A stretch of 64,000 nucleotides of DNA, from positions 1-64,000 of the forward strand of contig CAIZWN010000068.1 of assembly GCA_903936705.1 (NCBI GenBank), given 5' to 3'. Below the pieces are notes generated by a model, which did not search any database, was not told the DNA's origin, and saw nothing but the letters and a program-made list of their open reading frames with translations. The DNA comes from an uncultured Myxococcales bacterium. Its GTDB lineage: Bacteria > Myxococcota_A > UBA9042 > DTJE01. Below are positions 1 through 8,003 of the stretch, one piece after another (positions within the stretch are counted from its first letter, which is position 1; each line of letters opens with the position of its first letter). The position numbers and the translations under genes were made by a program.

Positions 1-203
1 GCTGCTGCGGCTTGTCGACAATGCACGATACCTCCAGGGATCTGCAGGAACGGCCAGATACTATCCGGGTTGCAAAAGGGATAAAAGCGGCTTTGCATCG
101 GCAAAAGTTCGTATTTCTGGTTTCTACCGGTGTTGACCGTCAGAACATGCAGGTCAATACGCCAGTTTCTTCTGAATATTCGGAGTTCGCGAAAGATGAA
201 TCC
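1..203. other. Window edge / intergenic
   Basis: This stretch lies downstream of the kinase stop. On the minus strand a GGAGG (31-35) sits four bases ahead of a GTG at 26-24 that stays open to the window edge (only eight codons visible), so a minus-strand gene may begin here and run off the window. A 6-bp inverted repeat, TTGACC (133-138) and GGTCAA (152-157) with a 13-base loop, is also present; it has no T run and is not an obvious terminator. Nothing else is recognisable. Confidence 0.3.
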
Positions 204-1796
204 CTACTTCCGACGAGTCATGTGAACCGGCCACTCTGTCTGTTGCTGCGCCTCCTGATGCGATACGGTGAGTATCTCGTCCCGGTAACCGTTCATCTGG
301 ATGTGCAGTCGGATGGTGGCACCTGGAGGCACCAGTACGGTGCCAGGAGCCAAACCAAGATCCTCGTTCGTCGAGCCGTTGCGAATGCTTGCTCCAGGTG
401 GGGTCGAAACAATCCTGATTGCCACGGTCCGCTGGGATGCCAACAATGGCTCCTGGCTGCTGCCGGCGGCTGTGTCCGATTCCATGTATGTCTGGGCGCG
501 ATTCAGCCAGGTCACAAAAGGTGCAGTCGACAGCCCGTACCTGGTCACGTAGAAAATCGCCAGAATTGCCACCAGTGCCAGGGCGCCACCCTCGAAAAGA
601 CCAATCAGCCGCCGGTAGGGACGTCGTTCGACTATTCGAGGTTGGGATGTCGTAATACGCCGTCGCTCGGTGGTCAGGACCGACGGCGAACCCACCTGGC
701 CGAACGCCTGGTCAGCGGCGTTGCGCACCTGTTCCGTAAGCGAGTGGCCTGCGTGCGCCGAAGCAGGGCGAGGGCTGGCGGCGACCTTTCCGATGAAAGG
801 CATCACGGCATCGAATGCGACTCGAAATTCCTTGGCACTGGAATAGCGCGATCCCGGATCACGGGCAATGGACTGGCGCAGGAAGGCCGTCAGTTCAGGC
901 GGCAGGTCGAGGCCGTCCGCCTGGGTCATCGGGTCGTATGTCGGGTCCAGTTTCATGGCGTACGTCTCCTGGGTCGAGTCGCCAACGAACGGTTGGCGAC
1001 CTGTCACCAGGCGGAACAACAACACACCCAGCGCGTACAAATCAGTCCATGGGCCGATGTTCTTGCGCGTGATCTGTTCGGGGGCCATGTATGCCGGCGT
1101 ACCGATCATCAGGCTGGTTTCACTGCGCTCTTCCACGAATTTTGCCAGCCCGAAATCCAGCACCTTCACGAACAATTGGTCGCCCGAGACCTCCTGCATC
1201 ATGATGTTCTCGGGCTTGACGTCCCTGTGGACGATGTTGCGGGCATGAGCGGCGTCCAGCGCGTTCAGGATCTGTCGCAGGATCTTCGCTATTACCTCTG
1301 GATCGATCGAATCTCCAGCCAGCGAACCGGACTGCATTTCAGTGCGCAGCGTGCGGTTTCCCTCGATGTATTCCATCACCAGGTACGGGAGGCCCTGGAA
1401 AACCCCGTACTTCAGAAGACGAACGATATTGGGATGGTTGAGTGTGGCCAGTGCCGCGGCCTCGCCCTCGAAACGCCTGCCCAATGCGTCGGCCAGTTCG
1501 GGATCGGACTCGGTGCGGTCCATGACCTTCAAGGCGGTCTTCATCAGGATTGGCAGTTGCAGCGCCAGGTAGACCTTGCCGAAGCCGCCGGAACCAAGAA
1601 CGTCAACAAGGAGGTATTCACCGATGCACTGGCCCAGTCTGGGGTCGATGCGGGCAGCAGGCAGTTCGCGCAGCTTCTCGAATGCTTCCTGTGGAACGAA
1701 GTGGTAGCCGCGCATCCCGCACGATTTCTCGCCGCAGGGCTGGCCGACGGTTCCTTCGGCATGGCATGAGGGACAATGGCCGGTCACGTCGCGCAT
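204..1796 (-). CDS. Ser/Thr protein kinase with zinc ribbon, TM segment and PEGA domain
   Basis: Eukaryotic-type (Hanks) kinase that phosphorylates Ser/Thr in unknown targets; it should be inner-membrane anchored with the kinase in the cytoplasm. A Cys-rich ribbon lies at about residues 7-30 (CPSC, then C-x4-C). The Gly loop GSGGFGKVY is near 67-76, the ATP Lys in ALKV near 90, HRDVKPEN near 190-197, DFG near 214-216 and a MAPE box near 238, so the kinase looks catalytically complete. One TM segment follows at about 404-420, then an external PEGA-like domain (STPPGASI, GLAPGTVLVPPG). An in-frame TTG exists at 1826, but the ATG at 1796 has AAGAGG six bases upstream and is preferred. It is the last of a minus-strand run after the DUF2505-like and Cys-rich lipoprotein genes, which may share its transcript. 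Confidence 0.93.
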   Translation of the reverse strand: MRDVTGHCPSCHAEGTVGQPCGEKSCGMRGYHFVPQEAFEKLRELPAARIDPRLGQCIGEYLLVDVLGSGGFGKVYLALQLPILMKTALKVMDRTESDPELADALGRRFEGEAAALATLNHPNIVRLLKYGVFQGLPYLVMEYIEGNRTLRTEMQSGSLAGDSIDPEVIAKILRQILNALDAAHARNIVHRDVKPENIMMQEVSGDQLFVKVLDFGLAKFVEERSETSLMIGTPAYMAPEQITRKNIGPWTDLYALGVLLFRLVTGRQPFVGDSTQETYAMKLDPTYDPMTQADGLDLPPELTAFLRQSIARDPGSRYSSAKEFRVAFDAVMPFIGKVAASPRPASAHAGHSLTEQVRNAADQAFGQVGSPSVLTTERRRITTSQPRIVERRPYRRLIGLFEGGALALVAILAIFYVTRYGLSTAPFVTWLNRAQTYMESDTAAGSSQEPLLASQRTVAIRIVSTPPGASIRNGSTNEDLGLAPGTVLVPPGATIRLHIQMNGYRDEILTVSHQEAQQQTEWPVHMTRRK

Positions 1797-1887
1797 TGCG
1801 TACCTCTTGGTGTCCTGGATGTCCAAAACGGTTCATCGACCAGGTCGGCGTGCCGCCCCGGTTGGCGAGGATGTCGGAACGCGGAAA

Positions 1888-2412
1888 TCAGTGTTTTGCC
1901 ACCCAGTCCTTCAGGAAGGCAACCTGCCGCGTGACCTCCTCACCGGTCTTCTCGAGTCCGATCTTTTCGGCCTTTCCACCCACGAACGGGATTTTCACTT
2001 CCAGTAGGGTGTTGAACACGACCTTTGTCTGTGTGCCCTGGGGGTGAAACTCCACGGACCCTGACAGCAGGAAGACGTCCGCCATGATGTGCGGGGTGAC
2101 CTTCCACGTCATTACCTTGAGGCCGCGATCGAGGACGTTGTCGTCGACGTACGTATCGGTGTCGGACTTGCGCAGCATGGCCGGTACGCGAGACGGTTCG
2201 GACGCGCGACACTTGCGGCGCAGACGTCCACCAGCCAATTCCTCACGCTCGAGAACCTCGACTGATGTCGCGCCCGAGTTTTTCAGCTTGAGGATATAGA
2301 ACTCGTCCAGTTCGTAGGCCGAGATGACCTTGTCGATCGGAGCCGAGATAAGGTGCTCGTAGGAAACCTTCACAGCCGTGTCCCTCGGTTTCAAGTTTTC
2401 CGAGTTTGCCAT
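1888..2412 (-). CDS. DUF2505-like (SRPBCC fold) protein
   Basis: A 174-residue soluble protein without signal peptide. The alternation of beta-strand-like segments (VKVSYEHLISAPIDKVI, TWKVTPHIMADVFLLSGSVEF, TKVVFNTLLEVKIPFVGGKAEK) ending in a long helix resembles DUF2505, a member of the START/SRPBCC superfamily found mostly in actinobacteria and myxobacteria; function unknown, lipid or hydrophobic ligand binding is inferred from the fold only. The open frame continues far upstream, but that extension is Arg-rich and lies inside the next gene's repeats, so the ATG at 2412 is chosen. It sits 44 bp downstream of the Cys-rich lipoprotein and 91 bp upstream of the kinase start, all on the same strand. 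Confidence 0.75.
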   Translation of the reverse strand: MANSENLKPRDTAVKVSYEHLISAPIDKVISAYELDEFYILKLKNSGATSVEVLEREELAGGRLRRKCRASEPSRVPAMLRKSDTDTYVDDNVLDRGLKVMTWKVTPHIMADVFLLSGSVEFHPQGTQTKVVFNTLLEVKIPFVGGKAEKIGLEKTGEEVTRQVAFLKDWVAKH

Positions 2413-2456
2413 CGAGGGCGACGGATCGCAACCTTGGTTTTTTGGCGAAAGGCCGA

Positions 2457-4955
2457 TCAGGTGCAGCCCGAGAGCAGTGTGCACGCCGGGCAAGGGCTGA
2501 TTGGCAAGGCCTGGTTGTAGCATTTTGCGGCGGCGCCTCCCAGGACGCAGCAGCAGTCGCAGGTGGTTGGATTGCCGTCGTTGCAGTCGGCGCCTGTCTT
2601 GCAGGCGGCGACGCAGCCCGGAATCGCAACGCGCTGGCAGCCCAGGGTCTTGTCGCAGGAATCCGTCGTGCAGGCATCGCCGTCGTCGCAGTTGACTGGC
2701 GTGCCGCCGGAGCACGTCGTGCCAGAGCAGGTATCCTTGGTGGTGCAGGCGTTACCGTCGTCGCAAAGCGTGCCAGCGGCCGCCGCGGGATAGCTGCAGT
2801 ATGGCGCCGTTGCGCCAGCGCGGCATGAGTCGGTTGTGCAAGGATTCTTGTCATCGCAAATGATCGGGCGCGAAATGCAGGTGCCAGTCACGCAGTAGTC
2901 GGTCGTGCACATGTCGCCATCGCTGCAATCCGCGGCAGTCTGGCAGGCTCCACAATTGGGAAGCTTCCGGTGCAGGCATCCCGCCGTCGGATCGCAGGAA
3001 TCGACGGTGCAACTGTCGTTGTCGTCGCAGGGGTTAACGGTACCTACGCACTTTGTCGCGGTGCAAGTGTCGCCCGTCGTGCAGGCGTTGCCGTCATCGC
3101 ACAAGGTACCCGCCGTCACCGGCGCATAGCGGCAGTATGGTGCCGTCGGGCCGGCGACGCATGTGTCTGTCGTGCAGGAGTTCTTGTCGTCGCACGAGAC
3201 CGGACGCCAGATGCAAGCCCGATCGACGCAGTAATCGGTTGTACAAAGGTCGCCATCGTTGCAATCCGCCGCGGAACTACACCCACCCGGGCAGCCGGGA
3301 ATCTTCACGTGTGTGCAGCCATTTATCGGGTCGCAGGAGTCGGTAGTGCACGCGTCACTGTCGTCGCAAGGAATGGTTGTGCCCGAGCAGGTCCCGTTGG
3401 TGCAGGTTTCGCCGGTAGTGCAAACGCTGCCGTCGTTGCATGCCGAGCCGTTCTGATTCGGGGTATAGGTGCAGTAAGCAGTTGCGCCACGCGAGCAGGT
3501 GTCTGTGGTGCACGGGTTCCTGTCGTTGCAGACGATCAACGTGTTGCTGCAAGTCCCGTTACTGCAGATGTCGGTAGTACAGACGTCGTTGTCATTGCAA
3601 CCGTCGTTGGATGTGCACGACGTGGGGCATGGCACGATTGCGACAAAAGAGCATCCGGTAGCCGGAACGCATGAGTTTTCAGTACACGAATTCAGGTCGT
3701 CGCAAAGAATGGTTTCGTTCTGGCATGTCCCTCCAACGCAGGTGTCGGTCGTGCAAGCGTTCTGGTCATCGCATCCGGCGTCGTCGGTGCAGCCACCGCA
3801 GGGCGAAAGCTCGTTGTGAACACAGCCGCTGGCCTTGTCGCAGTAGTCGGCAGTACAGGGATTGTCATCATCGCAGTTCACCGCGGAACCCGAGCACTTT
3901 GTCGCAAGGCAGGCATCGTTCTCGGTGCAAAAATCGCCGTCCGAGCAAGGGTCGCCGTCGATCGGCCTGAACGTGCAATACGGGTAACCAGGGCCCTTGC
4001 TGCAGAAATCCTGGGTGCAGTCGTTGTTGTCGTCACATAAGACCGGGTCGCCAACACATACGTTTGTATCGAGCGAGCCGCCGGGGTCAGGCGAACACTT
4101 GTCGTTGATGGTGCATGGATTTCCGTCGTCGCATACGGCGCCGGCAGTCGTGCACGGCACGCAGGTAGGAACGGCCTTGCAACCCGAGGCAGGGTCGCAG
4201 CGGTCCACCGTGCATGGGTCCAGGTCATCGCAGACCTTCATGACGTTGGTGCATGCTCCGTCCATGCAAGAATCGACAGTGCACATGTCGCCGTCATCGC
4301 AATCTGAACTGATGACACACTTCTTGCAGATTCCGTTCGGGAGGTGCTTGCAGCCAACGCCTGGCGTGCACGAATCGATGGTACATGGGTCCAGGTCGTC
4401 GCAGGGCTGGGCTGTATAGACGCATTTGCCGGCAATCAAATCGCAGACGTCCACCGAGCAAGGATCGTCGTCGTCACACTTCGCGTCGTTTGCACAGGAC
4501 GGGGCAATACAACCGTTGACCGGCAGGGTTCCGCAACCCTCGACCGGATAGCAGACATCGATCAGGCACGAGTCCAGTACGTTGCAATTGATGCGCGAAC
4601 TGAGACAGACGCCGTTCAGACATCGTTCGGCCGTACATTCGTTGTGGTCGTTGCAGTCGAAATCGACCGTGCATCCACCCTGGACGTCTGGAGCGTCCTG
4701 CTTGGGAAGATCGCCGGATGTCTCAAATCCTGAATTGTCGTTGGCAGGTTCCGAATCGGTACCCACAGCGATATCGCCGCCCAGATCCTGGACGTCGTCA
4801 AGATCGCCAGGCGTCATGTCTCCGATGTCACCTATCGCGGAATCACTATCGAAAATGATTCCAGGACCGCTGGATTTGCCGCAGGAGGTAAACGCTATCC
4901 CAAGAACCAGCAAGGCAAACGACGCGATTCTCGGATTTCTACCGACTGTGGCCAT
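2457..4955 (-). CDS. Large Cys/Asp-rich repeat lipoprotein
   Basis: An 832-residue exported protein. The N-terminus is a lipoprotein-type signal (hydrophobic stretch ALLVLGIAFTSC; Phe at -3 makes the lipobox slightly unusual), followed by an Asp-rich linker (about residues 35-95) and then about twenty units built on C-D-D-x-[DN]-x-C-T-x-D-x-C with variable tails. The units group into a higher-order pattern of about 112 residues near the C-terminus. Such units are common in surface proteins of Myxococcota; disulfide bonds and calcium binding by the Asp clusters are plausible but not shown. The last unit is out of register (a CDCCC run). GGAGGG precedes the ATG. Function unknown; probably an extracellular or outer-membrane adhesin or scaffold. 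Confidence 0.85.
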   Translation of the reverse strand: MATVGRNPRIASFALLVLGIAFTSCGKSSGPGIIFDSDSAIGDIGDMTPGDLDDVQDLGGDIAVGTDSEPANDNSGFETSGDLPKQDAPDVQGGCTVDFDCNDHNECTAERCLNGVCLSSRINCNVLDSCLIDVCYPVEGCGTLPVNGCIAPSCANDAKCDDDDPCSVDVCDLIAGKCVYTAQPCDDLDPCTIDSCTPGVGCKHLPNGICKKCVISSDCDDGDMCTVDSCMDGACTNVMKVCDDLDPCTVDRCDPASGCKAVPTCVPCTTAGAVCDDGNPCTINDKCSPDPGGSLDTNVCVGDPVLCDDNNDCTQDFCSKGPGYPYCTFRPIDGDPCSDGDFCTENDACLATKCSGSAVNCDDDNPCTADYCDKASGCVHNELSPCGGCTDDAGCDDQNACTTDTCVGGTCQNETILCDDLNSCTENSCVPATGCSFVAIVPCPTSCTSNDGCNDNDVCTTDICSNGTCSNTLIVCNDRNPCTTDTCSRGATAYCTYTPNQNGSACNDGSVCTTGETCTNGTCSGTTIPCDDSDACTTDSCDPINGCTHVKIPGCPGGCSSAADCNDGDLCTTDYCVDRACIWRPVSCDDKNSCTTDTCVAGPTAPYCRYAPVTAGTLCDDGNACTTGDTCTATKCVGTVNPCDDNDSCTVDSCDPTAGCLHRKLPNCGACQTAADCSDGDMCTTDYCVTGTCISRPIICDDKNPCTTDSCRAGATAPYCSYPAAAAGTLCDDGNACTTKDTCSGTTCSGGTPVNCDDGDACTTDSCDKTLGCQRVAIPGCVAACKTGADCNDGNPTTCDCCCVLGGAAAKCYNQALPISPCPACTLLSGCT
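2797..3640 (-). repeat. Higher-order tandem repeat inside the Cys-rich lipoprotein gene
   Basis: The same landmark (cagtatgg or cagtaagc) occurs at 2797, 3133 and 3472, spaced 336 and 339 bp, with the same order of four sub-units between landmarks (a CNDGD-type, a CDDKN-type ending in a Tyr-rich tail, a CDDGNACTT-type and a CDD-DACTTDSCD-type). A more diverged landmark lies at 3976, 504 bp further. The repeat is coding and stays in frame. Confidence 0.8.
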
Positions 4956-5048
4956 GTTTCCCTCCTGCCGTCAAATCCAGTTCGGCGAAATTATCGTGGT
5001 TCAAGCTTCCAAATACCAGTCCATGTTTGAGCAAGATTCAACGTGGCG

Positions 5049-6671
5049 TCAACTGCGGCGGGCCCGTCCCCGGAAACGCAAGACAAAGGACACTATCAGC
5101 AACAGCGGCGCAAGAAAGCCAAGCGGGGGGGCAGTGTTCTGACCTGAAGCGCAACCGCCGCCTCCGCCGCCGGCAGGGGCAGGGTCAGGCGGGGTGACGG
5201 GACCGGTGTCTGCCAGCGAACCAAGATCGGTCTGGGGCACGTCAACAACGGTGGAAACATCGTTTGTCCCCAGGTCTCCGGGTCCCGGGTCCGGAGGGGT
5301 ATTGCACTCCCAGACGCAGTTGGTATCCAGACAGGCCCAGGCGCCGCTGCAGCTCTCGTCGGGTGTCCTGATCTCGCACTCGCTGGCGTCGGCACACTGC
5401 GGCGGCGGTGTGCAGGCCCATACGCAACGCAACTCATTCGAACACTCGGCTTTGCCTTCGCAGGATCCCGAAGCCGGTGCCGCGCAGTCTGCTGGCAGCG
5501 AGCAGGCAGGAGGCACTGTGACCTCGAACGACTCCATCTCGGTGCCGTCGGCCTGGTATGAAGTGATCTCGAAGCTGTCCCCGTTCACGATCACCCGCTG
5601 GAAGTTATAGGTTGACGTTGACATGAGGACCTTGTGGGGGGGTACGTCGGGGCCTTCGGATGGCTCCGTTTCGTACAGAGGTGCCCCGCCACCGCCCGAA
5701 ACCACATAGTGGAGACCGTTTCCGGCAATTCCGTGCTCGTAGTAATGGTCGTGCCCCGACAGGATCATCCGGACCTTCGATCGCGCCATGTCGTTCAGCA
5801 GCAGCCTCATTTCTGTCGATCCGATCCGGCCTGGTTTGGACGAATACGGTCCTTCGTGAACCACTATCAACACGTGCCTGACCGTAGGGTCGTCACGTGC
5901 TGCACCCAGTTGCGCCAGCAGCCATGCTCGCTGGGTGGAGTTCATGCAGTATTCGAAGGATCCGGTCATGGCATAGCAGTTCGAATCGATCACCGCGGCG
6001 TAGAACCTGTCCAGCAGGATCAACCTGACTCCGGCGTAGTCGAAGATGCCATAGGTCTTTGGGTCGGCAGCCGAGGTAGGCGGACCGGCGTACTGAAGAA
6101 AACTGTCGGGGGGGCCGTCCCCATCAAGGTCGTGATTGCCCACGACTGCCAGCAAGGCCATGTCCCCGACCAGCGAACTCACGGTGCTGGTGAATTGCGT
6201 CCACATCGCGGTAGAACTGCCGTTTTCGACGAGGTCCCCAGTGTTGATCGCGAATGCAGCCGGGTGCTCCAGCATCCGGGAAACCACCAGAGCATGTGCC
6301 TCCGGGTTCGACCTTGTGTCGCCGTAAAGCAGGAAGGTGAACGGCTCGGGCGCTGCCGGCGCGGTCACAAAGGTACCAGCCCTGCCGGAGGGTACCCCGT
6401 TCAGAAGCACGCGGTAATGTCGCATCGACTTTGCGAGCAGTCCCGTGACTTGTACCGAGTGCCAGGTGGTTCCGGAACTTGATGCGATGACCGTGCCATA
6501 AGCGTCGGTTGTGCCGATCTCGATCGAGGCTGCAACTGGGACGTCGGTCTGGAAGCCGATGACCACCCGGTCCGGTCCAACATCGCGAATGATTGGTCCG
6601 ATGACAATGCTTGCGGCCATGGCCTCCGCGGAAATCAGGGCAGCAGCCAGGACAAAGATAAAATGGCGCAA
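5049..6671 (-). CDS. Secreted metallophosphoesterase with MYXO-CTERM-like tail
   Basis: Calcineurin-like phosphoesterase, probably exported and held at the cell surface. A signal peptide (residues 1-20, ending AMAA) is followed by a fibronectin-III-like domain (about 25-125) as in purple acid phosphatases. Metal-ligand motifs are all visible: GDTR, NTGDLVENG, VGNHD, VVHEGPY and LSGHDHYYEHG. After about residue 390 comes a Cys-rich segment, an Asp/Pro linker and a C-terminus with a Gly run, one Cys (GGGC), a hydrophobic helix and an Arg-rich end, which is the layout of MYXO-CTERM sorting signals. The start is TTG at 6671 with GGAGG at good spacing. The substrate is unknown; nucleotides or phospho-monoesters are the family norm. 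Confidence 0.88.
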   Translation of the reverse strand: MRHFIFVLAAALISAEAMAASIVIGPIIRDVGPDRVVIGFQTDVPVAASIEIGTTDAYGTVIASSSGTTWHSVQVTGLLAKSMRHYRVLLNGVPSGRAGTFVTAPAAPEPFTFLLYGDTRSNPEAHALVVSRMLEHPAAFAINTGDLVENGSSTAMWTQFTSTVSSLVGDMALLAVVGNHDLDGDGPPDSFLQYAGPPTSAADPKTYGIFDYAGVRLILLDRFYAAVIDSNCYAMTGSFEYCMNSTQRAWLLAQLGAARDDPTVRHVLIVVHEGPYSSKPGRIGSTEMRLLLNDMARSKVRMILSGHDHYYEHGIAGNGLHYVVSGGGGAPLYETEPSEGPDVPPHKVLMSTSTYNFQRVIVNGDSFEITSYQADGTEMESFEVTVPPACSLPADCAAPASGSCEGKAECSNELRCVWACTPPPQCADASECEIRTPDESCSGAWACLDTNCVWECNTPPDPGPGDLGTNDVSTVVDVPQTDLGSLADTGPVTPPDPAPAGGGGGGCASGQNTAPPLGFLAPLLLIVSFVLRFRGRARRS

Positions 6672-6744
6672 CGGGAACCTCCGTCAGGGTCGGATGACAA
6701 CCCTAGGACATTGCATCGGCAGAGTAAACCCCCGCAGATTCAGC

Positions 6745-6774
6745 TTGATTTTCGCCAGCCGCGTGGAGTACAAT
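6745..6774 (+). promoter_or_regulatory. Sigma-70-like promoter for the RNA-binding protein
   Basis: TTGATT (6745-6750), an 18-bp spacer and TACAAT (6769-6774). Transcription would begin near 6781 and leave a leader of about 215 nucleotides before the ATG at 6996. It lies in the 324-bp gap shared with the divergent phosphoesterase gene. Confidence 0.55.
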
Positions 6775-6943
6775 AGCGGCGACTCCGAAGGTGGCAATCC
6801 TGTCCACACTTGATCCCCGATCCGAGGTTCGTCTGGTCTCTAGCCCGACCTTCGTGACCCGGAAGAAAGATCCTGTGTGCATTGGCGTCAACTTCCGGGA
6901 GGTGTGGACGGCGGCGTAGTTGCGTCGTGCGGTCCGATTGAGA

Positions 6944-6988
6944 GCCCGGGTTCCGGGCACGTAGGGACGAGAGTCCCGGTTCAAGGAG
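6944..6988 (+). promoter_or_regulatory. Tandem hairpins and Shine-Dalgarno in the RNA-binding protein leader
   Basis: Hairpin 1 pairs GCCCGG (6944-6949) with CCGGGC (6953-6958) across a 3-base loop. Hairpin 2 pairs GGGAC (6964-6968) with GTCCC (6973-6977) across GAGA, a GNRA tetraloop. AAGGAG follows at 6983-6988, eight bases before the start codon. The rest of the leader (6780-6940) shows nothing I recognise. Confidence 0.5.
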
Positions 6989-6995
6989 TTTTCCG

Positions 6996-7397
6996 ATGCA
7001 GAAGAACAAGCTGTTCATTGGCGGTCTGGCGTGGGCGACCACCGAGGCCTCGCTGCGCGCGGCGTGCGAGCAGTATGGCGAAATCGAGGAGGTCCGCGTC
7101 ATCGTGGATCGCGAAACCGGCCGGTCAAAGGGCTTCGGGTTCGTGACCTTCACGAGCGACGAGTCGGCGGCTCGCGCCAAGGCCGAGATGGATGGTCAGA
7201 TCCTGGACGGTCGCGCTGTCAAAGTCGATTTTCCGCGTGAGCGTGAGGATCGCGGCGGTGGCGGTGGCGGTGGTGGTCGTGGCGGCTTCGGCGGCGGCGG
7301 CGGCTACGGCGGCGGCGGCGGCGGCGGTGGCGGCTACGGCGGCGGCGGTGGTAGTGGCGGCGGTGGCGGCTACGATCGTGGGCCACGGCGCTTCTGA
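6996..7397 (+). CDS. RRM-type glycine-rich RNA-binding protein
   Basis: A 133-residue protein with one RNA recognition motif (residues 3-80): RNP2 is LFIGGL and RNP1 is KGFGFVTF, both with the aromatic residues that stack on RNA. The C-terminal 45 residues are almost only Gly with scattered Tyr, Phe, Arg and Asp (GGYGG, GGFGG units). This layout matches bacterial and plant cold-inducible glycine-rich RNA-binding proteins, which act as RNA chaperones. A promoter, a 215-base structured leader and a strong terminator make it a single-gene transcript. Cold or stress control is an inference from the family. The Gly tract is coded by GGC/GGT runs that could slip in replication. Confidence 0.92.
   Translation: MQKNKLFIGGLAWATTEASLRAACEQYGEIEEVRVIVDRETGRSKGFGFVTFTSDESAARAKAEMDGQILDGRAVKVDFPREREDRGGGGGGGGRGGFGGGGGYGGGGGGGGGYGGGGGSGGGGGYDRGPRRF
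7254..7372 (+). repeat. GGC/GGT tract coding poly-Gly
   Basis: Low-complexity run of GGC and GGT codons with interspersed TAC, AGT and CGT codons, within the C-terminal part of the RNA-binding protein. Copy-number variation would stay in frame only in multiples of three. Confidence 0.7.
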
Positions 7398-7443
7398 TTC
7401 CCGCGTCGGGTCCTTCCGTCCTGATGCAGCATAACTTATAGTG

Positions 7444-7483
7444 ACGGGCGGCTCGGGCAACCGGGTCCGCCCGTTGCTTTTTT
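7444..7483 (+). terminator. Rho-independent terminator
   Basis: ACGGGCGG (7444-7451) pairs with CCGCCCGT (7467-7474), followed after three bases by six T (7478-7483). It ends the RNA-binding protein transcript and is the clearest intrinsic terminator in the window. Confidence 0.75.
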
Positions 7484-7507
7484 CGGGGTCAATCGAATCA
7501 TGACGAC

Positions 7508-7984
7508 GTGAATCCGAACCCCGGCAATAGTCCCTTCGTCGGCATTATCTCGGACACGCACGGGTTGGTGCGACCCTCGGCTCTGGAAGCGCTTGCTGGC
7601 GCGCGGGTAATCCTGCATGCGGGGGACATCGGGTCGTCCGAGGTGCTGCATGCGCTTTCGGCCGTCGCTCCCGTTCATGCGGTTCGCGGCAATACGGACG
7701 TCGAGCCCTGGGCAAGCGGCCTGCCGGCGCGGGAATGGCTGAACATCGACGGTGTTGATATTGTTGTTCTGCATGATCTGGTAAAGCTGGACATCGATCC
7801 TGTTGCCGCCGGGGTCAGCGTTGTTGTAACGGGGCATTCGCATCGTCCCGAACTGTTGGAACGAAACGGAGTGCTTTTCGTGAATCCCGGCAGCGCCGGG
7901 CCCAGGAGGTTTCATTTGCCAGCGACCGTTGCTCGCCTGACGGTCAGCGAGGGTCGCGTACGCGCCGAGATCGTGCCGCTGTGA
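7508..7984 (+). CDS. YfcE/MJ0936-type metallophosphoesterase
   Basis: A 158-residue cytoplasmic phosphodiesterase of the calcineurin-like YfcE family, which hydrolyses small phosphodiesters with two metal ions. Metal-binding motifs appear in the family order: SDTHG near residue 14, HAGDIG near 38, RGNTD near 60, a His in VLHD near 90 and TGHSH near 112. The length is normal for the family. The start is GTG at 7508; no Shine-Dalgarno is visible and the ATG at 7500 is out of frame. A weak -10-like AATCAT (7496-7501) lies exactly at the position expected for a leaderless message. The thioredoxin-like gene follows 19 bp later and is probably co-transcribed. Confidence 0.87.
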   Translation: MNPNPGNSPFVGIISDTHGLVRPSALEALAGARVILHAGDIGSSEVLHALSAVAPVHAVRGNTDVEPWASGLPAREWLNIDGVDIVVLHDLVKLDIDPVAAGVSVVVTGHSHRPELLERNGVLFVNPGSAGPRRFHLPATVARLTVSEGRVRAEIVPL

Positions 7985-8003
7985 CGCGGCCTGTGGGGAA
8001 GAC

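Noticed and set aside
133-157. TTGACC/GGTCAA repeat as the kinase terminator
   Set aside because: The 13-base loop is large, the stem short and there is no T run.
12-1769. Long open frame on the plus strand opposite the first kinase
   Set aside because: It is an antisense shadow of a GC-rich gene; the minus-strand kinase has all catalytic motifs, the plus frame has none.
2970-3819. Repeated plus-strand frames that look like a tandem-repeat gene or CRISPR-like array
   Set aside because: The periodicity comes from the Cys-rich units coded on the minus strand; no constant repeat with unique spacers exists.
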